Shown here: piece after piece, positions 25,801 to 40,879 of the stretch | Layout: each line of letters opens with the position of its first letter | Numbering within the stretch: position 1 is the stretch's first letter | NCBI GenBank assembly: GCA_039654915.1 | Contig: CM077597.1 | Span: 39,716,001-39,780,000, forward strand | Length of the DNA stretch: 64,000 bases | From: Aquilaria yunnanensis | Lineage: Eukaryota; Streptophyta; Magnoliopsida; Malvales; Thymelaeaceae | Reading direction: 5' to 3' | The notes under the pieces: model-generated | The model's input: the letters and a program-made list of their open reading frames with translations, nothing else | Database searches by the model: none | Told to the model about the DNA's origin: nothing | Translations under genes and position numbers: made by a program

Positions 25801-28800
25801 CCATTTCATTTTAAACAAGTTGTCAGTGTTTTCATTTCTTCTAAACAAGTTGTGACATCATTCAAAACAAGTTATGAATGTTTTCCTTTCATTCTAAACA
25901 AGTTGAGAATTTTTCATTTCATTCTAAATAAGTTATGGATGTCTTTATTTCAATCAAAACAAGTCATGAATCTTCCAATTCTAAACTAGTTGTGAATCTT
26001 TCCATTTCATTGTAAACAACTTTCAAATATTTCCATTTCATTCTAAAGAAGTTGTGAATGTTTCCATTGAAAATGAGTCAAGATTGTTAGAAGCTGTGAA
26101 TGTTTCCATTTAAAACAAGTTGAGATTGTTCCCATTTCTTTCTAAACAATTTGTGAATGTTTTCAATTCATTCTAAGCAAGTTGTTAATGTTTCCATTTC
26201 ATTCTAAACAACTTGCTAACATTTCCATTCCAAACTAGTTTTGAATGTTTCCATTTTATTCCAAACAAGTTGTGAATGTTTCCATTTCATTCTAAACAAG
26301 TTGTAAATGTTTCCATTTCATTTTAAACAAGTTGTTAATGTTTCCATTCGAAACTTGTTGTGACTATTTCAGTTTTATTCTAGGCAACTAGTAAATGCCT
26401 CATTTTCCTTCTGAATGGGTTGTTAGTGTTTCCATTTGAAACAAGTTCTGAAGGTTTCCATTTAATGCTAAAGAAGTTGTTAATGTTTTGATTCCAAACT
26501 AGTTGCGAATGTTTCCATTTAATTCTAAACAAGCTGTGAATCTTTCCACTTCATTCTAAACAAGTTGTGAATGTTTCCATTTCATTCTTAATAGGTTGTG
26601 AGTATTTCCCTTTGATTACAAATAAGTTGTGAATGTTTCCTTTTCATGCTAAACAAGTTAGGAATGTTTCCATTTTATTCTAAATAGGTTATGAATGTTT
26701 CCACTCAAAACTAGTTGTGAATGTTCTCATTTCTTTCTAAACAAGATGTCAATGTTTCCATTTCATTATGAACGAGTTATGAATCTTTTTTTTCTTACTA
26801 AACTAGTTATGAATGTTGCAATTTTATTCTAAACAAGTTGTCAATGTTTCCATTTCATTCCTAATATGTTCCAAATGTTTCTCTTTCATTCTAAACAACT
26901 TGTTAATGTTTTCATTTCATTCTAAACAAGTTGTTAATGTTTCCATTTCATTTTAAACAAGTTGTGAATGTTTCTTTTTCATCCTAAACAAGTCATTAAT
27001 GTTTCCATTCTAAACAAGTTATGTACATTCCCAATTTATTGTAAACAAGTTGTGGATGTTTCCATTTTATTATAAACAAGCTGTGAACATTTCCATTTTA
27101 TTTCAAATAAGTTGTCAATGTTTCCATTTTATTCTAAACAAGTTGTTAATATTTACATTGCAAACAAGTTATGAATGTTTCGATTTCATTCAAAACAAGT
27201 TAGAAATGTTTCCATCTCATTCTAAACAAATTGTGAATGTTTCCATCTCATTCAAAACAAGTTGTTAATGTTTTCCTTCCAAACTAGTTGTGAATGTTTC
27301 CCTTTCATTCTAAATAAGTAGTAAAAGTTTCCATTTCATTCAAAACAAGTTGTGAATCTTTTGATTCAAAAGTAGTTATGAGTCTTTCCCTTTAATTCTA
27401 AACATGTTCTGGATGTTTCCATTTTATTATAAATATGTTATGAATGTTTCCATTTCATTCCAAAAAAGTTACGAATGTTTACATTTAATTCTAAACGAGT
27501 AGTGAATATTTTCATTCCAAATTAGTTGTGAACATTTAATTTTATACGAGCAATGAATATTTCCATTTCATGCTAAATAGGTTGTGAATGTTTTTGTTTC
27601 AATTTAAATAAGTTGTGACTATTTCCATCTCACTTTAAACAAGTTGCCAATGCTTCCATTTCATTCAAAACAAGTTGCTAATGTTTCCATTTCAAAGTAG
27701 TTGTGGATGTTTCTATTTCATTATAATAAAGTTGTGAATGTTTCCATTTCATTCTAAACAAGTTGTGATTGTTTCTATTTCATTCTAAACAAGTTTTCAA
27801 TGTTTTCATTTCATTATAGACAAGTTGTTAATGTTTCCATTCAAAAGTAACTTTGAATGTTTCTAATTCATTTTAAACATGTTGTGAATGTTTCCAATTC
27901 ATTCTAAAGAAGTTATGAATGTTTCTGTTTCATTCTAAAAATGTTATTAATGTTTCCGCTCCAAACTAGTCGTAGAAGTTTCTATTTATTCTAAACAATT
28001 TGTGAATGTTTCCATTTTTTTCCAACCAAGTTGTGAATCTTTCTATTTCATTCCAACAAGTTGAAAATGTTTCATTTCATTCTAAATATTTTGTAAATGT
28101 TTCCATTAAATCTAGTTGTGAATGATGTTTTTTTCTTAAACAAGTTGTGAATGTTTCCTTTTCATTCTAAACAAGTTGTGAATGTTTCCATTTTATGTTA
28201 ACAAGTTGTTAATGTTTCCATTCCAAACTAGTTATGAATGTTTCCATTTCACTCTAAACAAGCTGTGAATCTTTTCATTTCATTATGAACAAGTTGTGAA
28301 TGTTCCCAATTCATTCTAAACAAGTTTTGAATGTTCCCAATTCATTCTAAACAAGTTTTGAATATTTCTAATTTATTCTAAGCAAGTTGTTAATATTTCC
28401 ATTCAAAACTACTTATGACTGTTTCAATTTTATTCTAAACAAGTTGTGAATGCTTACATTTCATTCTAAGTAGGTTGTTAATGTTTTCATTCCAAACTAG
28501 TTGTAAATGTTTCCATTCAAAACTAGTTGTGAATGTCCACATATCTTTCTATACAAGTTGTGAATATTTCCATTTGATTCTAAACATGTTGTAAATGTTC
28601 CCAATTCACTCTAAATAAGTTGTTAATATGTCAATTCCAAATTAGTTGTGAATGTTTTCATTTTATTTTAAACAAGTTGTGAATGTTTCCATTTCATTCT
28701 AAATAAGTTGTGATGTTTCCATTCTAAACTAGTTGTAAATGTTTCCATTACATGGTAAACAACTTGTGAATGTTTCCATTTGATTCTAAACTAGTTGTTA

Positions 28801-31800
28801 ATGTATCCATTCCAAACTAGGTGTGAATGTTTCTGTTTCATTCTAAAGAACTTGTGAATGTTTTAATTTCATTGCAAAGAGTTTTTGAATGTTTTTGTTT
28901 CATTCTAAATAAGTTGTGATTGTTTTCATTCAAAACTAGTTGTGAATGTCCCCTTTCCTTTCTAAACAAGTTGTGAATGTTTCCATTTCAGTCTAAACAA
29001 CTTGCAAATGTTTCCATTTCATTCAAAAGAAGTTCTTAGTGCTTCTATTCCAAACTATGTTTGATTGTTTCCATTTCTTTGTAAACAAGTTGTGATTGTT
29101 TTGATTTCATTCTAAACAAGTTGTGAATGTTTCATTTTCATCTGATACAAGCTGTTAGTGTTTCAATTCTGAATTGGTTGTGAATGTTTCCAATTTATTT
29201 TAAACAAGTTGTAAATATTTGATTTCATTTTAAAATTTTTGCGACTGTTTCAGTTTTATTCTAAATAAATTGTGAATGCTTACGTTTCATTCTAAATAGG
29301 TTGCTAATGTTTCCATTCCAAACTAGTTGTGAATGTACACATTTCTTTTATACAAGTTGTGAATTTTTCCATTTGATTCTAAAGAAGTTGTAAATGTTTC
29401 AAATTCACTCTAAACAAGTTGTTAGTGTTTCAATTCCAATCTAGTTGTGAATGTTTCCATTTTTTTCTAAACAAGTTGTGATGTTTCCATTCTAAACTAG
29501 TTGTAAATATTTTGCATTTAAACAACTTGTGATTGTTTCCATTTATTCTAAACGAGTTGTGAACGTTTCCATTTGATTGTAAACAAGTTGTGAATGTTTC
29601 CATTTGATTCTAAACTAGTTTTAATGTATCCATTCCAAACTAGTTATGAATGTTCTATTTCATTTTAAAGAAGTTGTTAATGTTTTTATTTCATTGCAAA
29701 CAATTTTTGAATGTTTCTATTTCATTCTAAACAACTTGTGAATGTTTTCATTCAAAGCTAGTTGTGAATGTTCCCATTTCTTTCTAAACAAGATGTGAAT
29801 GTTTCCATTTCATTCTAAACTATGTGCAAACGTATCCATTTCATTCAAAACAAGTTCTTAGTGTTTCAATTCCAAACTAGTTTTTATTGTTTCCATTTCA
29901 TTCTAAATAAGTTTTGATTCTTTTAATTTCATTCTAAACAAGTTGTGAATGTTTCAATTTCATTTGATACAAGCTTTTAATGTTTCAATTCTAAATTGGT
30001 TGTGAATGTTTCCAAGTTGTAAATCTTTCATTTCATTTTAAACTTGTTGTAATTGTTTCCATTAAATCTAGTTGTGACTGATCCCATTTTTTTTTTAAAC
30101 AAGTTGTGATTGTTTCCATTTTATTCTAAAAAAGTTGTTAACATTTCCATTTCTTGATAAACAAGTTGTTAATGTTTCCATTCCAAACTAGTTATGAATG
30201 TTTCCATTTCACTTAAAACAAGTTGTGAATGTTTTCATTTGATTCTGAACAAATAGTGAGTGTTTTTATTTCATTGTCAACAAGTTGTGAATGTTCCCAA
30301 TTCATTCTAGACAAGTTTTGAATATTTCTAATTCATTCTAAATAAGTTGTTAATGTTTCCATTCCAAACTACTTGTGACAGTTTCAATTTTTTTCTAAAC
30401 AATGTGTGAATGCTTACAGTTCATTCTAAATAGGTTGTTAATGTTTCTATTCCAAACTAGTTGTGAATGTTCATATTTCTTTCTATACAAGTTGTCAAGG
30501 TTTCCATTTGATTCTAAACAAGTTGTAAATGTTTCCAATTCACTCCAAAAGAGTTGTTAATGTTTCAATTAGAAACTATTTGTGAAACTGTCCATTTTAT
30601 TCTAAATAAGTTGTGAATGTTTCAATTTCTTTCTAAACAAGTTGTGAACATTTCCTTTATGAAGTAGCTGTAAATGTTTCCATTTCAATGTAAACAACTT
30701 GTGATTGTTTCCATTTGATTATAAACAAGTTTTGAATGCTTCCATTTGATTGTAAACATGTTGTGAATGTTTCCAATTTATTCTAAACTAGTTGTGAATG
30801 TTCCCACTTCTTTCTAAACAAGTTGTTAATGTTTCCATTTCACTCTAAACAAGTTGTGAATGTTTCTCTTTCATTCGACACAAGTTCTTAATGTTTCTAT
30901 TCCAAACTAGTTTTGAATGTTTCCATTTCTTTCTAAACAAGTTGTGATTGTTTTAATTTCATTCTAAACAAGTTGTGAATGTTTCTATTCCATCTAATAC
31001 AAGTTGTTATTGTTTCAATTCTAAAGTGGTTGTGAATGTTTCCATTTTATTCTAAACAAATTTGAAATGCTTCATTTCATTCTAAACATTTTGTAGTTGT
31101 ACCCATTAAATCTAGTTGTGAGTGATCCTTTTTCTTTTTAAACAAGTTGTGCAAAGAAGTTGTCAATGTTTCCATCTCATTCTAAACAAGTTGTGAATGT
31201 TTCCATATCATGCTAAACAAGTTGCTAATGTTTCCATTTCAAACTAGTTACAAATGTTTCCATTTCACTCTAAACAAGTAGTGAATGTTTTCATTTCATT
31301 CTAAACAAGTTATGAATGTTTTTACTTCATTCTCAACAAGTTGTGAACGTTCCTAATTCATTCTAAAAAAGTTTTAAATATTTCTAATTCATTCTAAACA
31401 AGTTGTTAATGTTTCCATTCCAAACTACTTGTGACTGTTTCAATTTTATTCTAAACAAGTTGTGAATGCTTATATTTCATTCTAAACACGTTGTTAATGT
31501 TTCCATTCCAAACTAGTTGTGAATGTACACATTTCTTTCTATACAAGTTGTGAATGTTTCCATTTGTTTCTAAACAATTTGAAAATGTTTCAAATTCACT
31601 GTAAACAAGTTGTTAATGTTACATTCTTAACATAGTTTTGGATGTTTTCATTTTATTCTAAACAAGTTGTGAATTTTTCCATTTCTTTCTAAACAAGTTG
31701 TGATGTTTCCATTCTAAACTAGTTGTAAATGTTTCCATTTCATTGTAAACAACTTGTGATTGTTTCCATTTGATTCTAACCAAGTTGTGAATGTTTTCAT

Positions 31801-31947
31801 TTGATTGTAAACAATTTCTGAATGTTTCCATTTGATTCTGAACTAGTTTTTAATGTATCCATTCCAAACCAGTTGTGAATGTTTCTATTTCATTGTGAAG
31901 AAGTTGTAAATGTTTCATTTTATTCTAAACTTGTTGCAACTATTTCC

Positions 31948-34900
31948 ACTAAATCTAGTTGTGAGTGACCCCATTTCTTGTTAAACAAGTTGTGACTGTT
32001 TCCATTTCATTATAAAGAAGTTGGTAATGTTTCCATTTCATGCTAAACAGGTTGTTAATGTTTCCATTTCACTCTAAACAAGTTGTGAATCTTTTCATTT
32101 CATTCTGAACAAGTTGTGAATGTTTTTATTTCATTCTCAACAAGTTGTGAATGTTCCCAATTCATTCTAAACAAGTTTTGAATATTTCTAATTCATTCTA
32201 AACAAGTTGTTATTGTTTCCATTCCAAACTTCTTGTGACTGTTTCAATTTTATTCTAAACAAGTTGTGAATGTTTACATTTCATTCTAAAGAGGTTGTTA
32301 ATATTTCCATTCCAAACTAGTAGTGAATGTTCACATTTCATTCTATCCAAGTTGTGAATGTTTCCATTTGATTCTGAACAAGTTGTAAATGTTTCTGATT
32401 CACTCTGAAAAAGTTGTTAATGTTTAAATTTCAAACTAGTTGTGAATGTTTCCATTTTATTCTAAACAAGTTGTGAATGTTTCCATTTCCTTCTAAACAA
32501 GCTGTGAATGTTTCCTTTCTAAAGAAGCTGTAAATGTTTCCATTTCATTGTAAATAACTTGTGATTGTTTCCATTTGATTATAACAAAGTTGTGAATGCT
32601 TCAATTTGATTGTAAACAAGTTGTGAATGTTTCCAAGTCATTCTAAACTAGTTGTGAAAGTTCCCATTTATTTCTAAAGAAGTTGTTAATTTTTCCTTTT
32701 CATTTTAAACAACTTGTAAATGTTTCCATTTTTTTAAAAAAAAATTCTTAATGTTTCGATTCCAAACTATTTTTGAATGTTTCCATATATTTCTAAATAG
32801 GCTGTGATTGTTTTAATTTCATTCTAAACAAGTTGTGAATGTTTCTCTTTCATCCGATACAAGTTGTTATTGTTTCAATTCTAAATTGGTTGTGAATCTT
32901 TCCATTTTATTCTAAGCAAGTTGTAAATTTTTCATTTCATTCTAAACATGTTGTAATTATTTCCATTAAATCTAGTTGTGAGTGATCACATTTATTTTTA
33001 AACAAGTTGTGAAAGTTTCCATTTCATTCTAAACAAGTTGTGAATGTTTCCACATCATGCTGAACAAGTTGTTAATGTTTCCATTCCAAACTGCTTATGA
33101 ATGTTTTCATTTCACTCTAAACAACTTGTGAATATTTTCATTTCCTTCTGAATAAGTTGTGAATGTTTTTATTTCAATCTCAACAAGTTGTGAATGTTCC
33201 TAATTAGTTCTAAACAAGTTTTCAATATTTCTAATTTCATTCTCAACAAGTTTTGAATGTTTCTATTTCATCCGATACAAGTTGTTGTTGTTTCAATTCT
33301 AAATTGGTTGTGAATGTTTCCATTTTATTCTGAACAATTTTTAAATGTTTCATTTCATTCTAAACATTTTTTAATTGTTTCCATTAAATCTAGTTGTGAG
33401 TGATCCCATTTTTTTTTAAACAAGTTGTGAAAAGAAGTTGTCAAAGTTTCCATTTGATTCTAAACAAGTTGTGAATGTTTCCACATCATGCTAAACAAAT
33501 CGCTAATGTTTCCATTCCAAACTAGTTGTGAATGTTTCCATTTTACTCTAAACAAGTTGTGAATGTTCTCATTTCACTTTAAACAAGTTGGGAATATTTT
33601 TATTTCATTCTAAACAAGTTTTAAATATTTCTAATTCATTCTAAACAAGGTGTTAATGTTTCTGTTGCAAACTACTTGTGATTGTTTCAATTTTATTCTA
33701 AACAAGTTGTGAATGCTTACATTTCATTCTAAACACGTTGTTAATGTTTCCATTCCAAACTAGTTGTCAACGTACACATTTCTTTCTATACAAGTTGTGA
33801 ATGTTTCCATTTTATTCTAAACAAGTTGTGAATGTTTCCAGATCATGCTAAACAAATCGCTAATGTTTCCATTCCAAACAAGTTGTGAATGTTTCCATTT
33901 TACTCTAAACAAGTTGTGAATGTTCTCATTTCACTTTAAACAAGTTGTGAATATTTTTATTTCATTCTAAACAAGTTTTAAATATTTCTAATTCATTCTA
34001 AACAAGTTGTTAATGTTTCTATTGCAAACTACTTGTGATTGTTTCAATTTTATTCTAAACAAGTTGTGAATGCTTACATTTCATTCTAAACACGTTGTTA
34101 ATGTTTCCATTCCAAACTAGTTGTGAACGTACACATTTGTTTCTATACAAGTTGTGAATGTTTCCATTTTATTCTAAAGAAGTTGAAAATGTTTCAAATT
34201 CACTCTAAACGAGTTGTTAATGTTTCAATCTTAATCTAGTAGTAGAAGTTTCCAATTTATTCTAAACAAGTTGTGAATCTTTCAGCTTCTTTCTAAACAA
34301 GTTGTGATGTTTCCATTCTAAACTAGTTGTAAATGTTTCCATTTCATTGTAAACAACTTGTGATTGTTTCCATTTGATTCTAAACAAGTTGTGAATGTTT
34401 CCATTTGATTGTAAACAAGTTTTGAATGTTTCCATTTGATTCTAAACTAGTTGTTAAGGTATCCATTCAAAACAGTTTTGAATGTTTTTATTTCATTCTA
34501 ATTAAGTTGTGAATGTTTCCATTTCATTGCAAACAGTTTTCAAATGTTTATATTTCATTCTAAACAAGTTCTGAATTTTTTCATTGAAAACTAGTTGCGA
34601 ATGTTCGCATTTCTTTCTAAACAACTTATGAATGTTTTCATTTCATTCTAAACAACTTGGAAATGTTTCCATTTCATTCAAAACAAGTTCTTAGTCTTTT
34701 TATTCCAAACTAGTTTCCATTGTTTCGATTTCATTCTAAAAAAGTTGTGATTGTTTTAATTTCATTCTGAACAAGTTGTGAATGTTTCAATTTCATTTTA
34801 TACAAGTTGTTAATGTTTCAATTCTAATTTGGTTGTGAATGTTTCGGTTTCATTCTAGACAAGTTGTAAATGTTTCATTTTATTCTAAACTTGTTGCAAC

Positions 34901-37900
34901 TGTTTCCATTAAATCTAGTTGTGAGTGATCCCATTTCTTTTTAAACAAGTTGTGACTGTTTCCATTTCATTGTAAAGAAGTTGTTAACATTTCCATTTCA
35001 TTCTAAACAGGTTGCTAATGTTTCCATTTCAAACTAGTTATGAATGTTTCCATTTCACTCTAAACAAGTTGTGAATCTTTTCATTTCATTCTGAACAAGT
35101 TGTGAATGTTTTTATTTCATTCTGAACAAGTTGTGAATGTTTTTATTTCATTCTGAACAAGCTGTGAATGTTTTTATTTCATTCTCAACAAGTTGTGAAT
35201 GTTCCCTATTCATTCTAAACAAGTGTTGAATATTTCTAATTCATTCTAAACAAGTTGTTATTGTTTCCATTCCAAACTTCTTGTGACTGTTTCAATCTTG
35301 TTCTAAACAAGTTGTGAATGTTTACATTTCATTCTAAACAGGTTGTTAATGTTTCCATTCCAAACTAGTAGTGAATGTTCACATTTCATTCTGTCCAAGT
35401 TGTGTATGTTTCCGTTTGATTCTGAATAAGTTGTAAATGTTTCTAATTCACTCTGAACGAGTTGTTAATGTTTAAATATCAAATTAGTTGTGAATGTTTC
35501 CATTTTATTCTAAACAAGTTATGAATGTTTCCATTTCCTTCTAAACTTGTTGTGAACGTTCCCTTTCTAAAGTAGTTGTAAATGTTTTCATTTCATTCTA
35601 AACAACTTGTGATTGTTTCCATTTGATTATAAAAAGGTTGCGAATCTTTCCATTTGATTATAAACAAGTTGTGACTGTTTCCATTTGATTGTAAACTAGT
35701 TGTGAATGTTCTCATTTGTTTCTAAACAAGTTGTTAATTTGTCCTTTTCATTCTAAACAACTTGTGAATGTTTCCGTTTCATTAAAAAAAAGTTCTTAAT
35801 GTTTCTATTCCAAACTAGTTTTGAATGTTTCCATATATTTCTAAATAGGTTGTGATCGTTTTAATTTCATTCTAAACAAGTTGCGAATGGTTCTATTTCA
35901 TCCGATACAAGTTGTTATTGTTTCAATTCTAAATTGGTTGTGAATCTTTCCATGTTATTCTACACAAGTTGTAAATGTTTCATTTCATTCTAAACATGTT
36001 GTAATTATTTCCATTAAATCTAGTTGTGAGTGATCACATTTTTTTTTAAATAAGTTGTGAATGTTTACATTTCATTCTAAACAAGTTGTGAATGTTTCCA
36101 CCTCATGTTAAACAAGTTGTTAATGTTTCCATTCCAAGCTGCTTATGAATGTTTTCATTTCACTCTAAACAAGTTGTGAATATTTTCATTTCCTTCTGAA
36201 TAAGTTGTGAATGTTTTTATTTCAATCTCAACAAGTTGTGAATGTTCCTATTTAGTTCTAAACAAGTTTTGAATATTTCTAATTTCATTCTCAACAAGTT
36301 GTGAATGTTTGTATTTCATCCGATACAAGTTGTTGTTTCAATTCTAAATTGGTTGTGAATGTTTCCATTTTATTCTAAACAATTTTTAAATGTTTCATTT
36401 CATTCTAAACATTTTTTAATTGTTTCCATTAAATCTAGTTGTGAGTCATCCCATTTTTTTTTAAACAAGTTGTGAAAAGAAGTTGTCAAAGTTTCCATTT
36501 GATTCTAAACAAGTTGTGAATGTTTCCACATCATGCTAAACAAATCGCTAATGTTTCCATTCCAAACTAGTTGCGAATGTTTCCATTTTACTCTAAACAA
36601 GTTGTGAATGTTTTCATTTCACTCTAAACAAGCTGTGAATATTTTTATTTCATTCTCAACAAGTTGTGAATGTTCCTAATTCATTCTAAACAAGTTTTAA
36701 ATATTTCTAATTCATTCTAAACAAGTTGTTAATGTTTTTGTTGCAAACTACTTGTGATTGTTTCAATTTTATTCTAAACAAGTTGTGAATGCTTACATTT
36801 CATTCTAAACACGTTGTTAATGTTTCCATTCCAAACTACTTGTGAACATACACATTTGTTTCTATACAAGTTGTGAATGTTTCCATTTTATTCTAAACAA
36901 GTTGTAAATGTTTCAAATTCACTCTAAACGAGTTGTTAATGTTTCAATCTTAATCTAGTTGTAGAAGTTTCCAATTTATTCTAAACAAGTTGTGAATCTT
37001 TCAGCTTCTTTCTACACAAGTTGTGATGTTTGCATTCTAAACTAGTTGTAAATGTTTCCATTTCATTGTAAACAACTTGTGATTGTTTCCATTTGATTCT
37101 AAACAAGTTGTGAACGTTTCCATTTGATTGTAAACAAGTTTTGAATGTTTCCATTTGATTCTAAACTAGTTGTTAAGGTATCAATTCAAAACAGTTGTGA
37201 ATGTTTCTATTTCATTCTAATTAAGTTGTGAATGTTTCCATTTCATTGCAAACAGTTTTCAAATGTTTATATTTCATTCTAAACAAGTTCTGAATTTTTT
37301 CATTGAAAACTAGTTGCGAATGTTCGCATTTCTTTCTAAACAACTTATGAAGGTTTTCATTTCATTCTAAACAACTTGGAAATGTTTCCATTTCATTCAA
37401 AACAAGTTCTTAGTCTTTTTATTCCAAACTAGTTTCCATTGTTTCGATTTCATTCTAAAAAAGTTGTGATTGTTTTAATTTCATTCTGAACAAGTTGTGA
37501 ATGTTTCAATTTCATTTGATACAAGTTGTTAATGTTTCAATTCTAATTTGGTTGTGAATGTTTCGGTTTCATTCAAGACAAGTTGTAAATGTTTCATTTT
37601 ATTCTAAACTTGTTGCAACTGTTTCCATTAAATCTAGTTGTGAGTGATCCCATTTCTTTTTAAACAAGTTGTGACTGTTTCCATTTCATTATAAAGAAGT
37701 TGTTAATGTTTCCATTTCATTCTAAACAGGTTTCTAATGTTTCCATTTCAAACTAGTTATGAATGTTTCCATTTCACTCTAAACAAGTTGTGAATCTTTT
37801 CATTTCATTTTGAACAAGTTGTGAATGTTTTTATTTCATTCTGAACAAGTTGTGAATGTTTTTATTTCATTCTGAACAAGCTGTGAATGTTTTTATTTCA

Positions 37901-40879
37901 TTCTCAACAAGTTGTGAATGTTTCCAATTCATTCTAAACAAGTGTTGAATATTTCTAATTCATTCTAAACAAGTTGTTATTGTTTCCATTCCAAACTTCT
38001 TGTGACTGTTTCAATCTTGTTCTAAACAAGTTGTGAATGTTTACATTTCATTCTAAACAGGTTGTTAATGTTTCCATTAAATCTAGTTGTGAATGTTTCC
38101 ATTTCATTCTAACAAGTTGTAAATGTTTTATTTTATTCTAAACTTGTTGCAACTCTTTCCATTAAATCTAGTTGTGAGTGATCCCATTTCTTGTTAAACA
38201 AGTTGTGTATGTTTCCATTTCATTCTAAAGAAGTTGTTAATGTTTCCATTTCATTCTAAACAGGTTGCTAATGTTTCCATTTCAAACTAGTTATGAATGT
38301 TTCCATTTCACTCTAAACAAGTTGTGAATCTTTTCATTTCATTCTGAACAAGTTGTGAATGTTTTTATTTCATTCTGAACAAGCTGCGAATGTTTTTATT
38401 TCATTCGGAACAAGCTGTGAATGTTTTTATTTCATTCTCAACATGTTGTGAATGTTCCCAATTCATTCTAAACAATTTTGAATATTTCTACTTCATTCAA
38501 AACAAGTTGTTATTGTTTCGATTCCAAACTTCTTGTGACGGTTTCAATCTTGTTCTAAACAAGTTGTGAATGTTTACATTTCATTCTAAACAGGTTGTTA
38601 ATGTTTCCATTCCAAACTAGTAATGAATGTTCACATTTCATTCTGTCCAAGTTGTGTATGTTTCCATTTGATTCTGAACAAGTTGTAAATGTTTCTGATT
38701 CACTCTGAACGAGTTGTTAATGTTTAAATATCAAACTAGTTGTGAATGTTTCCATTTTATTCTAAACAAGTTATGAATGTTTCCATTTCCTTCTAAACAA
38801 GTTGTGAATGTTTCCTTTCTAAAGTAGTTGTAAATGTTTTCATTTCATTGTAAACAACTTGTGATTGTTTCCATTTGATTGTAAAAAGGTTGCGAATCTT
38901 TCCTTTTGATTATAAACAAGTTGTGACTGTTTCCATTTGATTGTAAACTAGTTGTGAATGTTCCCATTTGTTTCTAAACAAGTTGTTAATTTGTCCTTTT
39001 CATTCTAAACAACTTCTGAATGTTTCCGTTTCATTAAAAAAAGTTCTTAATGTTTCTATTCCAAACTAGTTTTGAATGTTTCCATATATTTCTAAATAGG
39101 TTGTGATCGTTTTAATTTCATTCTAAACAAGTTGCGAATGGTTCTATTTCATCCGATACAAGTTGTTATTGTTTCAATTCTAAATTGGTTGTGAATCTTT
39201 CCATTTTATTCTAAACAAGTTGTAAATGTTTCATTTCATTCTAAACATGTGGTAATTATTTCCATTAAATATAGTTGTGAGTGATCACATTTCTTTTTGA
39301 ACAAGTTGTGAATGTTTACATTTCATTCTAAACAAGTTGTGAATGTTTCCACCTCATGTTAAACAAGTTGTTAATGTTTCTGTTCCAAACTGGCTATGAA
39401 TGTTTCTATTTCACTCTAAACAAGTTGTGAATATTTTTATTTCATTCTGAACAAGTTGTGAAAGCTTTTATTTCATTCTCAACAAGTTGTGAATGTTCCT
39501 AATTGATTCTAAACAAGTTTTGAATATTTCTAATTTCATTCTAAACAAGTTTTGAGTGTTTCTATTTGATCCGATACAAGTTGTTGTTGTTTCAATTCTA
39601 AATTGGTTGTGAATGTTTCCTTTTGTTCTAACTAATTTCTAAATGATTCAATTCGTTCTAAACATTTTGTAATTGTTTCCATTAAATCTAGTTGTGAGTG
39701 ATCCCATTTCTTCTTAAACAAGTTGTGAAAAGAAGTTGTCAATGTTTCCATTTCATTCTAAACAAGTTGTGAATGTTTCCATATCATGCTAAACAAGTTG
39801 CTATTATTTCCATTCCAAACTAGTTACAAATGTCTCCATTTCACTCTAAAGAAGTTGTGAATGTTTTCATTTCATTCTAAACAAGTTTTGAATGTTTTTA
39901 TTTCATTCTCAACAAGTTATGAGTGTTTCCAATTCATTCATAACAAGTTTTAAATATTTCTAATTGATTCTAAACAAGTTGTTAATGTTTCTATCCCGAA
40001 CTACTTGTGACTATTTCAATTTTATTCTAAACAAGTTGTGTATGCTTACATTTCATTCAGAACACGTTGTTAATGTTTCCATTCAAAACGAGTTGTGGAT
40101 GTACACATTTCTTTCTATACAAGTTGTGAATGTTTCCATTTGATTTGAAACAAGTTGTAAATGTTTGAAATTCACTCTAAATGAGTTATTAATGTTTCAA
40201 TCTTAATCTAGTTGTGGATGTTTCCATTTTATTCTAAACAAGCTATGAATCTTTCCATTTCATTCGAAACAAGTTGTGATGTTTCCTTTCTAAACAAGTC
40301 ATAAATGTTTCCATTTCATTGTAAACAACTTGTGATTGTTTCCATTTGATTCTAAACAAGTTGTGAATGTTTCCATTTGATAGTAAACTTGTTCTGATTG
40401 TTTCCATTTGATTATAAACTAGTTTTTAACATATCCATTTCAAACTAGTTGTGAATGTTTCTATTTCATTCTAAAGAGGTTGTGAATGTTTTCATTTCAT
40501 TGCAAACAGTTTTTGAATGTTTATATTTCATTTTAAACAATTTATGAATTTTTTCATTCAAAACTAGTTGCAAATGTTCCCATTTATTTCTAAACAACTT
40601 GTGAATGTTTTCATTTCATTCTAAACAACTTGGAAATGTTTTCATTTCATTCAAAACAAGTTCTTAGTCTTTCTATTCCAAACTAGTTTTGATTGTTTCG
40701 ATTTCATTCTTAAAAGTTATGATTCTTTTAATTTCATTCTAAACAAGTTGTGAATGTTTCAATTTCATTTGATACAAGTTGCTAATGTTTCAATTCTAAT
40801 ATGGTTGTGAATGTTTCCATTTCATTCTAACAAGTTGTAAATGTTTTATTTTATTCTAAACTTGTTGCAACTCTTTCCA
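31948..40879 (+). repeat. 2718-bp super higher-order repeat, three copies
   Basis: The marker ATTAAATCTAG (or close variants) starts at 31948, 32965, 33383, 34909, 36013, 36428, 37627, 38161, 39264, 39681 and 40879. The intervals 1104-415-1199 (34909-37627) and 1103-417-1198 (38161-40879) repeat almost exactly, each summing to 2718 bp. The preceding copy reads 1017-418-1526; the long last interval is explained by a local 357-bp duplication (33485 and 33842) minus one monomer. A 534-bp extra duplication separates copies two and three. Confidence 0.82.
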
